A DNA stretch of 64,000 nucleotides from Eonycteris spelaea (GCA_003508835.1 PUFA01000006.1:7502001-7566000), one strand, 5' to 3'; positions 1 through 10,934 are shown, numbered from the stretch's first letter. Translations and numbers: made by a program. The notes: generated from the sequence alone by a model not told the origin.

Positions 1-560
1 TTTGACACGGGCCAGAATTAAGAAGAAGAAGGCACAAGTCTAAACAGAGGCAGCCTCTCTCACAGCTCCATCCCAATAAGAATCTTATCTCTGAAAATAA
101 GAGTTAAAAAGAAATTCCCTACTATTACATGCGGGCTAGGAATACTCCTGTCTTCCTGGGGTGCGAATAACATAGTAATACAAATTGGGAGATGGATATG
201 CAGATATTTTCTTCCAAGTGAGAATCTCCAGGCAGGTTTCTCAGGAGGCTGAAATAATGGAATATAAATACAGAGAGCTGATAAGGGGGTCTGAAGAGCT
301 TGAGAGAGAAACCGAGTCAGGAAAACAATAGAAGTTAAGGGAAGAGTGAGCAAAAGCTACAGTTTAGGCTGAGAAGGGTGGGGTGCCACAGTAATTCCGA
401 TGCCTGAGAACACTCCAAGAAGCAGATTGAGCCCCTAAAACAGAGCTGCCTCTCTGGACCCATATTACCCACAAATACCAAGGGAAGAAAGGGTAAGTCA
501 CATGTTTCTAGCTTAAAGAACACTTGAGCACAAAATATTGCATTCATTTCACACCACCCA
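1..560. other. Unassigned sequence
   Basis: No repeat family, gene or RNA could be recognised here. The stretch is mildly purine-rich. Open frames on the minus strand have no recognisable domain and look like chance. Confidence 0.5.
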
Positions 561-564
561 ATGA

Positions 565-690
565 GATAACGGCTATTGTCTTCATGTTCTATCTCACAAG
601 GTAATAGAGATTCTGAGAGATTTGGTCTCTGGACCAAAGCAATTTGTTTAAACAGCAGAGCTTAGACTCAAACCCAAAGCCAACTCCAAG
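565..690 (-). mobile_element. MIR SINE fragment, minus strand
   Basis: The order of motifs follows the reverse complement of MIR: a degraded 'ggtaatagagattctgagag' section where the consensus reads gaaactgaggcacagagag, then 'aacagcagagcttagactcaaaccca', which corresponds to the B-box end of the tRNA-derived head. The copy is old and heavily diverged. Confidence 0.6.
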
Positions 691-764
691 GAGAGGGTGC
701 TGTCTGCTGAATGAGACCGCCTCCATGTGGATGGGGCTATATCTATATTGATCTATCCATGCAA

Positions 765-960
765 AGTGAAAGCACAGGCTTCTTTGAAATCAAGGAATGG
801 AACCAAGGTTCAAATTTTGACCCTGCTGTGTGCCTTTGGACAAGTTACTTAACTGCTCTGAGTCTCCCATGTGGGTATATGTCATGGGGTCATTTTAAAC
901 ATCATATCTCAATGTACATAAATCACCCAAAGTGGGCCTAACATTTAGTAGGTACAATTT
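765..960 (+). mobile_element. MIR SINE, plus strand
   Basis: The head ('ggttcaaattttgaccctgc'), the core ('tggacaagttacttaactgc', 'ctgagtctcc') and the tail ('gcctaacatttagtaggtac') occur in MIR order, so this copy is nearly full length. Confidence 0.8.
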
Positions 961-1130
961 TAATGTTCACCAAACTTCGCATGTGCACACTTCCAAGCGC
1001 AATGCTCCCATGACATTTAGTCTGGTTTTGTAGTTTCCTAGTGAAATCAAATCCAAGGGGTCTTCCTCATCTTGTTGTTTTAACCATAGCAGAGAAGACC
1101 CTAGGGACACCTCATCTCCAAAGCAAGTGG

Positions 1131-1270
1131 ATTGCTTTAATCCTTATTGTATGCGTGAGAAGCTGAGGCTCCGAGAAGTTAAGTCATTTGCTCAAGGCAA
1201 CACAGATATAATGTCATAGAACCAGAGTATTAACCCATATCTCTCTGATTCCAAGGCCCTCACTCTTTCA
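1131..1270 (-). mobile_element. MIR SINE fragment, minus strand
   Basis: It contains 'gagaagctgaggctccgaga', 'gttaagtcatttgctcaagg' and 'aaccagagtattaaccca' in the order expected for MIR read in reverse. Confidence 0.75.
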
Positions 1271-1324
1271 ATAACGTTCACAGGCTTGGTCTGTGGCAAT
1301 GGGAAGGAGAGTAAGGGGAAAGCG

Positions 1325-1885
1325 AAGAAGCAGAAACACCAGTTCAGATGCTGTTGCGATGGCCCAGTGAGAGAAGATGGTGGGTGACAGCAGAGAAGTT
1401 GGCCAGATGGGGTAGATTTCAGCTATATTTATCAATAGAGCATATAGAACTTACTGATGGATAGACTTGCTGAAGTTTTTTGGCTTCAGTGACTAAGTGA
1501 GTAATGGTCCCTTTTTCTGAAATAGGAAAACTAAAGAAGAAACCCGATGGGGGGTGGGAAGTATCAAAGATCTTACTTTGGCAGAATTAGGTTTGGGTGC
1601 CTGTTACACTCCCAAGTGGAACTTCTAAGTAAATGCACATGGATCTCGGTGGAGAGACAAGGACAGGAGCTATCAGCATTGAGATGATACTTAAAGTCAG
1701 TACATTAAATGAGATCTCCCAGGGGAGTAATAGTACAGAGAAGAGGCTCAGGACTGTGCCCCTGAGCCCTCCAGCATTTGGCAATCCAATGGAGTAAAGG
1801 AAGGACCAGTGAGCAGGAATCTGGCGACCTAGCAGCCAAGAGGAGATGATGTTTCAAGAGGGAGATGTTGGACAACTCTGTTCAG
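1325..1885 (-). mobile_element. L2 LINE fragment, minus strand
   Basis: The stretch follows the L2 3' region read in reverse: 'aagttttttggcttcagtga', then 'ggtgcctgttacactcccaa' (consensus: gatgcctattagacatccaagtgg), then 'gaagaggctcaggactgtgc' and 'gagccctccagc'. The copy is an old retrotransposon fragment with no coding capacity. Confidence 0.75.
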
Positions 1886-1889
1886 TGCC

Positions 1890-2255
1890 CATAAGAGGCT
1901 GAGTGAAATAAGGACCCCAAAACTGACCGGTGGAGTCTGGCCCATGACCTTGATTAGGACAAATACCATATGCAGCACCCACCTCTGAGCTCACCCATTT
2001 CCCATTTTCACCCCATCCCCATCCCTCATCCTCTCATGCACTTGTTATTGATGAGATTAAGAAAACCAAAGAAGTAATGGACTTTGGGAATTTATAGCCA
2101 CCAGGATACCCCTCCCAGCTATTCAGGATGGAGTAAAAAGTGCAGAAGGAAAAGACAAGGATGGAAGGATAGGGATTTTCACTGTAGACCTCGGCAAGAG
2201 AGGCGGAACCATCTCTGGTACCATTTTTAAGACTAAAAACAGTTTCATTTCAACC
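1890..2255. other. Unassigned sequence
   Basis: I recognise no feature between the two L2 fragments. The stretch around 1950-2040 is CA/CC-rich but has no regular repeat. Confidence 0.4.
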
Positions 2256-2260
2256 CTCAT

Positions 2261-2735
2261 TCATGCCATTATTCAGCAAATAAATACTTAGGCTCTCCTA
2301 CTCTGTGCTAGGTCCTGTGTTGGTCACTGGGAACACAGGCATGAATAAGAAGTGATTTTGACCTTGACCCTGGAACTTTAAAGGAAGACAGACACATCAA
2401 CAGCTCCTGACGGCAGATCGTGGCCGTGCCCTGGTAGAATGATACAGCAGGGGCTCTGGGAACACAGTTGAAGGGTTAGGGAGAGCTTCACAGAGGAGAT
2501 GATACTCAGTCTTGGCCTTGAAGGATGAACAGGAGCTCAACCATCAGACAGTAGGATTATCTACATCCCGACAGAGAAAACGGAGGCATGAAAGATTATG
2601 GGATGAATAGAAGACTACACTTCACTGAAGGGCTAGAGCAAAGAGCAAATGCAGGGAGCATCGAGAGGTGCAGTGCCTAGATCTTTAGGGGCCTTAAACA
2701 TGAAGCTAAAATCTTGAACTTTACTCTGCAGGTCA
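2261..2735 (-). mobile_element. L2 LINE 3' end, minus strand
   Basis: The left edge carries the reversed L2 3' terminus ('attcagcaaataaatactta', 'ctctgtgctaggtcctgtgt', 'cactgggaacacaggcatga'). It continues through 'cttggccttgaaggatgaac' and 'aatcttgaactttactctgc'. It overlaps a different part of L2 from the 1325-1885 fragment, so it is a separate insertion. Confidence 0.8.
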
Positions 2736-2908
2736 GCATTTCCCCCAAGAATTTCCTGTAAAACATGAATCCTAAATTTGCTCTGAAAAATCAATGAATC
2801 AATAAATCTGTACTCAAACACATTTTAGATCTGCTGCAGAGTAGACCCTTTCTCTTGGAGATTCAAGGTGTTCATTAACATTTAAAACCTCAGGAAAAGC
2901 CTATAATA

Positions 2909-3105
2909 AAAAGAAAGAGAGAGGGGTAAGGAGGGAGGGAGAGAAGGCAGGAAGGCAGGAAGGCAGGAAGGGAGGGAGGGAGGGAGGGAGGGAAGGAGGA
3001 AAGAAGAAAGTAAGGAAGGATAGAAGGGAGGAAAGGGAGAAAGAGAGGTGAGGGGAAGAGGGAGAGAAGGAAGGAAGGGAGAGGAAGAGAAAGAAATAAA
3101 AACAA
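2909..3105 (+). repeat. Polypurine low-complexity tract (GGAA/GGGA)n
   Basis: Nearly 200 bases are almost pure A/G on the plus strand, built from GGAA, GGGA and GGCA tetramers that drift along the tract. The open frames rich in Leu/Pro/Ser on the opposite strand are translation artefacts of this simple sequence. Confidence 0.9.
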
Positions 3106-3196
3106 AGAGAACTTACCTTTTCGTTTCCTAAATGTACATCCCACATTACCCTTTGTTCATGTAACTCACACTGGCACCCCCATACAATTAATACTC

Positions 3197-3240
3197 TCAG
3201 TCACACAGTGGGAAGAGCTGAGCCAGGAATTGTGAATATT
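3197..3240 (-). mobile_element. Possible MIR tail fragment, minus strand
   Basis: 'gtcacacagtgggaagagct' followed by 'gagccaggaattgtgaat' resembles the reversed MIR head (gtcacacagctagtaagtggcagagccgggattcgaac). The piece is short and the call is tentative. Confidence 0.4.
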
Positions 3241-3379
3241 TGTATTTTAAGCAGGTGAATAATTCCTCTGGAAGCAGAAAGGTGAAGAAATGCCTGTTAA
3301 GGGGCCTCATTAGCCCCGGAACCCATAGATGGGGCCCAAGTTGACTCCTTTACTCTGGAAGTAAAAGTATCTTCCCTTG

Positions 3380-3720
3380 TTTCTTCAGCAAATATCTAAT
3401 GAGCACCCTCTCTGGGCCAGCTGCGCTGGTGCTGGTAATACAATGCTGGGCGTGCGGGGGCGTGATTCAGACATGATCTCTGCCTCATGATACTTGCTGG
3501 TTCGCAGACATTGTTCACATAATCACATAGGTTGAGATTGGAAGGCAAAGAACACAGTCTGTAAGAAGGGAATCTGGAACTGAGAAAGATTTTCCTTGGA
3601 AAGCCATACCTGGGCTGAGATTCAAAGGGACAGTAGGAATTAACCAGGCCAGGACGAGCAGTGCTGGGGAAACAGCATTCTGAGCAGAGGGAACGGCATG
3701 TGCGAAGGCCCTATGACTGG
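3380..3720 (-). mobile_element. L2 LINE 3' end, minus strand
   Basis: It starts with 'ttcagcaaatatctaatgag' and runs through 'gatctctgcctcatgatact' to 'cattctgagcagagggaacg' and 'catgtgcgaaggccctatga', which are the reversed L2 3' end and the region about 350 bp upstream of it. Confidence 0.8.
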
Positions 3721-4090
3721 ACGGTAAATACTGCAGCTATAAAGACAAAAGGAAGAGCGAAAAATGGTTGCTTCCTGATCATTTAGCAGCTTTGTTTGTA
3801 GTCCTATTTATGGCTATATATGTCTGGCCATAAATTAGAAACAAAATGTCCCAAGTCTGAGATTTGGCTGCTTGGAGAAAAAGGATGTTCGGGAAATTGA
3901 GCCGTTAACAAAGGGGAGAGTGAAGGGACAGGGTGGCTCCCTGGGGCCTGGCAAGGATGGGGCCATGGAATGGGGTTCGGCCTGGCTGTTTCAAATCCAG
4001 CTCGAGCAGGCCAAGCGTCCATGCCTGCAAGTGCCTCGCTTAGCACAGGACACCTCCTTCCTCAGAAGCGGTCTTCTCTGGGGAGCTCTT
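3720..4090. other. Unassigned sequence
   Basis: No recognisable gene or repeat. The small open frames on both strands show no domain. Confidence 0.4.
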
Positions 4091-4155
4091 GAGCAACGAG
4101 TGTGAGTCAAGCACTGTGCTGAGAGCCTTGTTCAGATAACCTCACACCGCCAGGC
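4090..4155 (-). mobile_element. Possible MIR fragment, minus strand
   Basis: 'caagcactgtgctgagagcc' and 'ataacctcacaccgcc' resemble the reversed MIR tail. The piece is short and degraded. Confidence 0.4.
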
Positions 4156-4159
4156 ACCT

Positions 4160-5190
4160 GGATGTCCCCACATTTCCAACCCGTGGGTTCACCCTTCTTT
4201 TCATATATACGGTAGGAAACCCTGCAACCCCGACAGTACCTGCATATCTCCTAGATATCACTCAGCTGAATTCTCATCTCATCCGGGTCTTGTCTCCTGC
4301 CACTGGAACCTTCTCTTTGCCCTGAGCTAACACGAAGAACCCTACTGTGTCCCCTTTTCCTTCGATTCCCCAAAACTGCCCAAAGCTGTTGCACACGAGT
4401 GAGTTTTACTGAAGGTTTGAAGGTAATGACAGTGGTTACGCAGCACCGTACATGACTTAGACTTGACCTGATGCCCTTGAACCTCAGCCACTCCTGGTAA
4501 CGTTTCATCGCCATCACTTGTTGTCAAGCCAGGAGTTCTTGCCATGTTGCTCAGACTCCCTGTCTTTCGAAAGTCTCCTTACATCACTTATATCCTGGGG
4601 AATCATCTTAGATGTCTCGAACCAGGTTCACCAAGAAGGAGAAATGAGACAAGGATGTGGATGCAAGTCGTTCATTTGGAGGTGCAGATGTCGGGGAATG
4701 GGGAAGACAGGGAGGGAAGGAAGCCAGTACAGGGAATGTTAACAAGCAGGCGACAGCAGTGGGCACCGGGGGCTCAGTACTGCTGGGGACATCTGGGAGA
4801 TGGCATAGAACATGCTGCACAGGTGGCGCACCCAGGGGTCCTGTTCTCTATTTCCATCCTTCACTGGCTGAGGGCTGCTCCCGGGACCATTCCTCCAAAC
4901 TGCACCTGGGGCAAGGCACGACAGAGCCCGCAGTCGGAGGGAGGCGGGACCTTGCAGGAGCATGGCTCCGACTGCTGGGGCGTATGGGCAGCGGAATGGG
5001 CAAAGTTGCACACGGTCAATGCCCTTCGTGGCAGAGGGGCCAGGCAATTTTCACTCCAAAAATAGCCGTCAGGGTATGTCGCCAAACATCAAGATGTGTT
5101 GCTCCATCTACCCTGGAGAATAATTATGCCTCTTTCCCCAAAGATGGAAGAGTGCGTACACCGCTGGAAAAAGCAGTTGCTTCTATCTAC
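4160..5190. other. Unassigned sequence of about 1 kb
   Basis: No repeat or gene was recognised. Frames of 173 and 195 codons overlap here on the plus strand. They begin in the middle of unrelated-looking DNA, lack a Kozak-quality start and have a composition dominated by Gly, Arg, Ser and Cys, so I treat them as chance. Confidence 0.4.
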
Positions 5191-5194
5191 CATG

Positions 5195-5300
5195 AGGCAG
5201 CTACTATCATGACCCCGTTTTATAAATCAGGTAACCGAGGCTGAGAGAGGCAGTGAGGGAGTAACAAAACCAAGATTCAAACTTCTGCCGATTGTCATTT
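5195..5300 (-). mobile_element. MIR SINE fragment, minus strand
   Basis: 'accccgttttataaatcagg', 'aaccgaggctgagagaggca' and 'aaccaagattcaaacttctg' follow the reversed MIR core and head. Confidence 0.75.
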
Positions 5301-5424
5301 AGTGGAGTGTGTGACTTCTTCACTGCCGTGTTGTATGGTCTCCAAGAGCCTGAGGAGAACTAGGATTAACAATCTTTAATAATGACAAACGTGCCAACGA
5401 ATCTTCGTACAGTTACATCTTTCT

Positions 5425-5515
5425 CACAGCAGGGCCCGGGGTGCTGTCACGTGCCTATTTCACTGACGAGGAACCAGAGGCCCAGATCGATTTAAGTCAT
5501 GTGCCCAAGTTCCCA
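5425..5515 (-). mobile_element. MIR SINE fragment, minus strand
   Basis: 'tatttcactgacgaggaacc' and 'agaggcccagatcgatttaa' followed by 'gtcatgtgcccaag' match the reversed MIR core with substitutions. Confidence 0.6.
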
Positions 5516-5749
5516 TGACTGTCTGAAAACAAATTCCAGGCCCATAACTGCCCCCTTAATTCCCTTGACACCCCAAGTGCTGATGGCTCCAAGGCAAATC
5601 CATCCCCATCAGCCATCAAAGAATGAAGGAGAATCAGAGGCATAACCTTCAGAAACGAAAAGCAGCCTGTCATCCTAACTGGCCCCACTGCCAATGGGAG
5701 CATAAATGATAGGTGCTGCCCAGCCTCCATTGGCATTTCATCCTCCATC

Positions 5750-5825
5750 TTGCAGCCAGAGCTGTCTTCCTAAGACACAGACATGACCAACAGCTCCCTG
5801 CTTAACCCCTTCAGTGACTGAGGCC
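5750..5825 (+). mobile_element. L2 LINE fragment, plus strand
   Basis: 'agccagagctgtcttcctaa' and 'agctccctgcttaacccctt' followed by 'cagtgactgaggcc' match the L2 3' half, where the consensus reads cagccagagtgatctttctaaaa ... cctgcttaaaacccttcagtgg. Confidence 0.65.
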
Positions 5826-5829
5826 GAAC

Positions 5830-6640
5830 TGCGAGCATGGAGTGTGTGTCTTCTCACCGCCTAAGTCTGCCTCCCTGGCCTGCCTCGTCCCTTGCCGACT
5901 CCTGCAGACGCACCCTGGAGCCACGATTTCAAGTAGGGGTCCTCGTGATTTGCCCTCCCAGATACTCTGCCAGATAGAGCTGGGATCTGAGTCACCCCTC
6001 TGTCTTCTAGAGCCAGTAGGGAGAATGAATAAAAAAAAAATGAGGCAGATCCTGAGCTGTGTCTCTCTAGATGAGAAGGTTTCGATAGACTGCAAGACAA
6101 CTGGTGGGGACGGGGAGCAGCTGGCACCTCGTCTTGAAGGAGAGAATGCTGGTGCGGGAAGGACAGGTACTGTCAGCGAGAATGGCACCTCCCTCTTGTG
6201 ACCTTTACCAAAGACATTTTCTCTGAATGTCAGATTCATTAGACACAGGATTGGAGGTGGAGGAATTGCTTTAAAATGTAATGAAAGACAGAACAGACAG
6301 ACAGACATCATCCATGCTGGTGGTGACAAGCCAGCCTGGAGGATGAGGAGACACCCTCTCTATGGGCTTTGTCTTCTTAAACTGTGGCATCTCCCAGCCA
6401 GGGCTATGTCTCTCCCTCGAGTGGAGTTCCCCATACTGCCACATCGTTCTCCACTCCAGGGTCCCATGGAAAACTGAACCTAGAATGGACCCTGGGTCCA
6501 TGGCACTCACCAAGTGACTAAGATCCAGTGCCCTGGGGACTCTGGGCTTGGAGCATATTGTCTGCCCAATCCCACCCTTCTGGCCCAGTCTGAGTCACCC
6601 AAGGATCTATGTAACTCAGAACCCACTCTGGGACCTCCCA
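5830..6640. other. Unassigned sequence
   Basis: No recognisable gene or repeat. A run of ten A residues lies near 6029. The 172-codon minus frame spanning it has no recognisable domain. Confidence 0.4.
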
Positions 6641-6875
6641 GGCGGGACACTGGGGACATAGAGATAAACAAAATATTTGCCATGCTCTCAAGGAGCCCCA
6701 AGTCTCATGAAGGAGACATATAAATGCACAAATATTACCAGATCGTGGTCTCAGTGCCGTGACAGGTTCCAGGTAGAGACGTGCCCCAGAGAAGAGCGTC
6801 TCTAGGTAGAGTCATGAAAGGCCTCCCATGAGAAGGTAACATCTCAGCTTGGCTTGGAGGGATGAACAGGAGTTT
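6641..6875 (-). mobile_element. L2 LINE 3' end, minus strand
   Basis: 'ggacactggggacatagaga', 'aggagccccaagtctcatga' and 'cttggcttggagggatgaac' follow the reversed L2 3' end in order. Confidence 0.75.
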
Positions 6876-7330
6876 GTGACCTTGTTCGTTTTTTTCTAGG
6901 AGACATTGATTTCCAAAAAACAGAAAGGGCTGCTTATATGAGCTGCAAGTTCCCTGGCACTGAATAGCGCAAGATGAACTCTGAGTCCTTGACCCTCGGG
7001 TCGCCTTCAGTGTGATGTAGTATGGTCAAGGCACTGGAGAGCAAGGGGTGAGCATGCTTGCTACCTCCCAGTTTTCCTTCATAGCTTCTTGGCATCACTG
7101 ATGGTGCAGTAATGCATGCTAGGCACCTTCTGCTCCCTAACTGGCAAGGCTCTCCCAGTCTGCCGCCACCACAGCTCACAGGAATTGGGCTCCTGCACCA
7201 TCTGCTATGGCTCTGTGTGTTAGTTCCCAGACCCCTGGTGGGCTAGAGTGGACAAAGACAAAACCCAGAAAAGCCAGGCTTCTCCTTTCTGAGAGCTTCC
7301 AGGCTTTACCCCTCCCCACTCACCCACCCA
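6876..7330. other. Unassigned sequence
   Basis: No gene or repeat was recognised between the L2 fragment and the CA array. Confidence 0.4.

Positions 7331-7332
<2 letters not shown>

Positions 7333-7375
<43 letters not shown>
7333..7375 (+). repeat. (CA)n microsatellite
   Basis: About 21 uninterrupted CA units, a typical polymorphic mammalian dinucleotide repeat. Confidence 0.97.
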
Positions 7376-7376
<1 letters not shown>

Positions 7377-7379
7377 ATC

Positions 7380-7640
7380 CTCAGACCCGTATCCCCATCC
7401 ACCCCATCTCCGACTCCGCAGATCTCAGTCCCCTCTTAGGGCTGACCTGACTCAACCTCACAGTCCCTCCTGTCACTCCCTGGGCTTCTCTCCCCCAGTA
7501 GACATTGCCATTTCCCGCCCCCATCCCGAATGCGGCGCAGCCCCACCCAGCCTCCGAGCTCTGCACTCTCCACAGCTCCTCAACTGCCAACTCCGTCTTC
7601 ACGCCTCCCAGAGGAGCAGCTGTCAGCGCGTTCTGGCGGC
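7380..7640. other. Pyrimidine-rich, locally CpG-containing unique sequence
   Basis: C-rich sequence on the plus strand containing several CpGs around 7515-7640, with no interspersed repeat. It abuts a purine-rich block, so base composition flips near 7640. I cannot show a promoter here. Confidence 0.4.
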
Positions 7641-7860
7641 AGAGATGGGGAAGACAGAGACAGAGAGACACCATGCAAGGACGAGAGAGACAGCAGGGGG
7701 GTCTGAGACGGGGGAGCAGAGACGGAGACCGGGAAACAAGGGCGAGGGAGAGAGACAGCGACCACCACGAAGGGACGCAGGAGAGGACAAAGCAGGAGGG
7801 AGAGACAGGGGCAAGAGGCAAACCTGAGAAAGACGAGAAAGCGCCAACTCGCCCGCTGAA
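7640..7860 (+). repeat. Purine-rich GA/GAC low-complexity block
   Basis: A run dominated by gagagaca, gagacgg and agggag motifs with several CpGs. It is irregular rather than a clean microsatellite. The long plus frame that runs through the CA array and this block is an artefact of the composition. Confidence 0.7.
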
Positions 7861-7889
7861 GTTCATTCCTGCCATTTGAAGAAGTGACT

Positions 7890-7916
7890 AAAAAAAACAA
7901 AAACAAAAACAAAACC
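7890..7916 (+). repeat. (CAAAA)n simple repeat
   Basis: An A-rich stretch with regularly spaced C residues. Confidence 0.85.
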
Positions 7917-8059
7917 CAGAAATGCCAGCGTTTTTACAGTCTCCGCTAAGGAGTCAAGGAAGAGATGGCCTGGCGTGTGGGCCAGAGGAGCTCACACAGG
8001 GTTCCAGCGCCCCAGGGCCAGGAGGGTGGGGGAAGCAAGAAGCAGCACGTAAAGCTTAG

Positions 8060-8207
8060 CACACAAGCCACACAAATACACGCACACGCATACACAGAAA
8101 GGCGCATTACACAGAAACACATGTACGCACACAGAGACGTGCACACACACATGCAGATGTAGACATACAGACACACGTATAAGCAAACAGACACAACGCA
8201 CACACCT
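8060..8207 (+). repeat. CA-rich degenerate simple sequence
   Basis: Interrupted CA/ACAC/CACG units with TA and GA interruptions over about 150 bp, which looks like a decayed dinucleotide array. Confidence 0.8.
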
Positions 8208-8420
8208 CCCTTCAGAGCCCGAGTGGGTCAGTGGTCCATGGTGTGCCAGGCAAGGGGGATTTCTTCTCCCCCACAGCCCCACAGAGGTCATGAAGGCCAG
8301 GTCAACCCAGGTTCCTGCACCCATTCAGGGGCGAGTGTGTCTACATAGGGCACAGGCGATGCCCTGAGCCCAACAGATTCACATCAGTCAGAGTCAAGCT
8401 GAAGCTGCCCCCACGCCCCG

Positions 8421-8535
8421 TGCAGAGGATAAGGAAGCCCAGATCAGGGAGGGACCTGCTCAGGGTGCCTCGGCCACGCTGCATGGAGCTGGGACTGGAA
8501 CCCAGGACTTCTGGCTCTGGTCTTCATCTGGCTCT
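8421..8535 (-). mobile_element. MIR SINE fragment, minus strand
   Basis: 'gcatggagctgggactggaa' and 'cccaggacttctggctctgg' are the reversed MIR head (A/B box region), preceded by a degraded core. Confidence 0.65.
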
Positions 8536-8539
8536 GCAG

Positions 8540-9130
8540 CTCCACTCCAGGAATCAGCCTCAGGGGTGATAATGGGAACAGGGCAGATGGCAGGCACAGG
8601 AGCCTTACCCTGCCTCTCACGCCACCAGGAGGCGCCTCTTTGCCCAGCCTTGTGGCTCTCTGTCACCGCCCAGACCCAGCAGAGCTCCCCGAGGTGGAGC
8701 CCAGATCTACGGCCCCCTGAGAAGAGTGCAGCCTACCCTTCTCCTCTGGGCCCACAGCAGTCTCCCAACTGGGTGAGGCCACCACCGCCAGCAGGGGCGA
8801 ATGAGCGGGAAGCACACCCATCCACTCAGGTGTTGCCTGTCCCCGACAAGCCTGGATTCGTTCTGTCCTAGAGCTGGCTTTATGGGGGATCAGGAGGCAG
8901 TCGACAGAGTAGCCTCTCTGCCTCTGGAGATACCAAAGACAGGAAAGAGGGGGCCTCAAGTGAGGAACCAGCAGAAGGCCAAAACATCAATGGGATGAAA
9001 GAAAAAAGACTGCACCTTAGGCCAGCTATACTGACAGAAGTGTCTCCTGAAGACACAGAAATGGCACCCAACAAGCCTTTTCTGACGTTACCCATGCCGG
9101 GAGCTGGGGACAGAGATGCTGGTAATGGTG
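8540..9130. other. Unassigned sequence
   Basis: No recognisable gene or repeat. The sequence is moderately GC-rich. Confidence 0.4.
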
Positions 9131-9134
9131 GCAA

Positions 9135-9240
9135 CTATTATTAAGCCATTTCACAGGAGAAGGCATTGAGCCTCAGGAAGGGGAAGTTGCTGGCCCCAGA
9201 GCCAGGCCTGGGGTTCCAGTTGGAGCCCACTCATTTTCTT
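9135..9240 (-). mobile_element. MIR SINE fragment, minus strand
   Basis: 'actattattaagccatttca', 'ggcattgagcctcaggaagg' and 'ccagagccaggcctggggtt' follow reversed MIR. Confidence 0.65.
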
Positions 9241-9394
9241 CAGTACCTCCCTGTCTCCCTCTGTGTACAGAGAGACAAATGAAGCTGGACCAGTCGGAAC
9301 ACGGATTCCTTGTAAGGAGAGATCTGTGTTTGCTGGGGAAAAGATTTTTTTTTTAATAAACTCACGTAGTTTTCAGTTTAGCAGGTTTCAAAAA

Positions 9395-9530
9395 AGCCAA
9401 GCACCGCAGTGGATGGTAGAACCCTGGGCTCAGGGCCAGACTGCCTGTATGAAATGTGTCACCCATTTCCTTTTCCCCAAAGTGGGGATAATAAAAGCAT
9501 ATGCTCAGAGACATGAGTTATAAGAGAGGT
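9395..9530 (+). mobile_element. MIR SINE with internal deletion, plus strand
   Basis: The head motif 'gggccagactgcctgtatga' is followed after a gap by 'cccatttccttttccccaaa' and 'gtggggataataaaagcata', so part of the core is missing. Confidence 0.6.
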
Positions 9531-10237
9531 ATCTGCCTTTTCAGACACTTCTCTAATAGCCTCATGTGGCTTGAAGGGTGAGGTGGTGAGGGGTGCAAAT
9601 GGGAGAGTGCCACGTGGGGCTCCCGGGAGCAAAGTGCCCCCTTAGCCTGACTACTATAGGTCTGCAGACAGGGTTACAGCTGAAAGGTGAAGACCCAGCC
9701 AGGAGCCTTCATTTCCCTGCCTCCAGGCTCAGCATCTCTCAGAAGTTCCGGTGAGCTCAGGGTGTGTACCACTCCCTGATGGGCAGTGATCCCTGATCCT
9801 CGCAAAATGTCAACTGCCAGGGTCAGAACGATGGAGCCAACCTCAGCCAAACCTGTCACAGGTCAGCAGCTCTGCATCTACATGGCACCATCTCTCCAGC
9901 TTTGGCCATGCTTACCGCTGAACACTTGGCTGACCAAGCCTGGCCCCTACCTTCTCCCAGCACCCCTCCCCTGGCTCCATTTCACTTCTCAGATAAGGCC
10001 ACCATCTGGGGCCCATCTGCAGGAAGCCTGCCCGTTTGTTAGAGAGGGCGCCTCTTCCATCTGCATCCTGCAGGAGCATCCTGGGACTCCATGAATCTCA
10101 GGATGGGCAGGGCAGCACCTGCCAGCAAGAGATCAAGGGAGAAGACCCAGCCCTATTAGCATCCTGCCTGAAAAGATGCAGGCTACACACTCAGGGCCGC
10201 TCCAGAAAGGTCAAGTGCAATGAGGCACCTCCATGCT
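9531..10237. other. Unassigned sequence
   Basis: No gene or repeat was recognised. Around 9890-10010 the plus strand is C/T-rich. Confidence 0.4.
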
Positions 10238-10380
10238 GGAAGAAACATGGACTTGGGAGCGATATAGGGCCAAATTCAGAATTTACCCTCATTGGATGGG
10301 GGCTTTAGGCAAATGATTACACTCTCCGAGCCAGTTTCTTTATCCATACCATTGAGAGATATATAGAACAGTCACCAGAA
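10238..10380 (+). mobile_element. MIR SINE fragment, plus strand
   Basis: 'acatggacttgggagcgata', 'ttaggcaaatgattacactc' and 'cgagccagtttctttatcca' follow MIR in the forward direction. Confidence 0.7.
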
Positions 10381-10544
10381 CCATTTCTGTATCCCTCTTA
10401 CACTTGCACTTTAGGGCACAGGAAAGATCTGTTCGTAGTAGTGATATGAAGGCGGCCATTCTGTCTTCCTTCCTCGTTGATAGAGACCTGGTTGAGGCCA
10501 GATGACGATCACTGAACAATCAGGGCAACCTTGTTCCCCTTGAT

Positions 10545-10925
10545 GGCGATTGGGGAAGGGGCAGGCATGTTCTAGCCAATGAGGTATAAGAGAAAACCTG
10601 GTGGGAGTTCTGGGAAATGCCTCTATCTCTGACACAAGGAGGGGGATGAGAAAAGTACCTCTGCTCCTGCTTTCTAGGCTGCTTTGGAGGAAGAAGGTGT
10701 TTGGAGATGATGACTAGTAACAAGTGGAAATGTCACCATTATCTGAAGACAGCAGAAGAGACAGGGAAGACCGTGGATCCTCCATGATACCACTGGGCTG
10801 CCAAATCAACCCTGGGACCTCCTCATGAAATCTTCTGTTAATTAACAGTGTATGTCCACAAGGTCCAAGCCACCTTTAGCTCAGTAGGCTGATGTGTACA
10901 GCTGTAAACATTTCTATCTGATACA
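10545..10925 (+). mobile_element. MaLR-type solitary LTR, plus strand
   Basis: The path 'tagccaatgaggtataagag', 'gggagttctgggaaatgcct', 'gctgccaaatcaaccctggg' and a terminal 'tttctatctgataca' matches an old LTR of the MLT1 style in forward orientation. It ends with the ACTGATACA-like terminus typical of that group. Only the LTR is seen and there is no internal region. The exact subfamily is not certain. Confidence 0.55.
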
Positions 10926-10934
10926 GTGACCAGG

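Noticed and set aside
3105..3225. Minus-strand donor-like site (aaaag|gtaagt) at about 3117
   Set aside because: The only nearby acceptor is weak and all three frames between the two sites contain stops.
4544..5244. Two overlapping frames of 173 and 195 codons
   Set aside because: They are in different frames over the same bases and have no domain, no conserved motif and no plausible promoter. The second one ends within a MIR.
7207..7827. 206-codon plus-strand frame
   Set aside because: It runs through a (CA)n array and a purine-rich block. The His-Thr and Arg-Glu repeats are translations of simple sequence.
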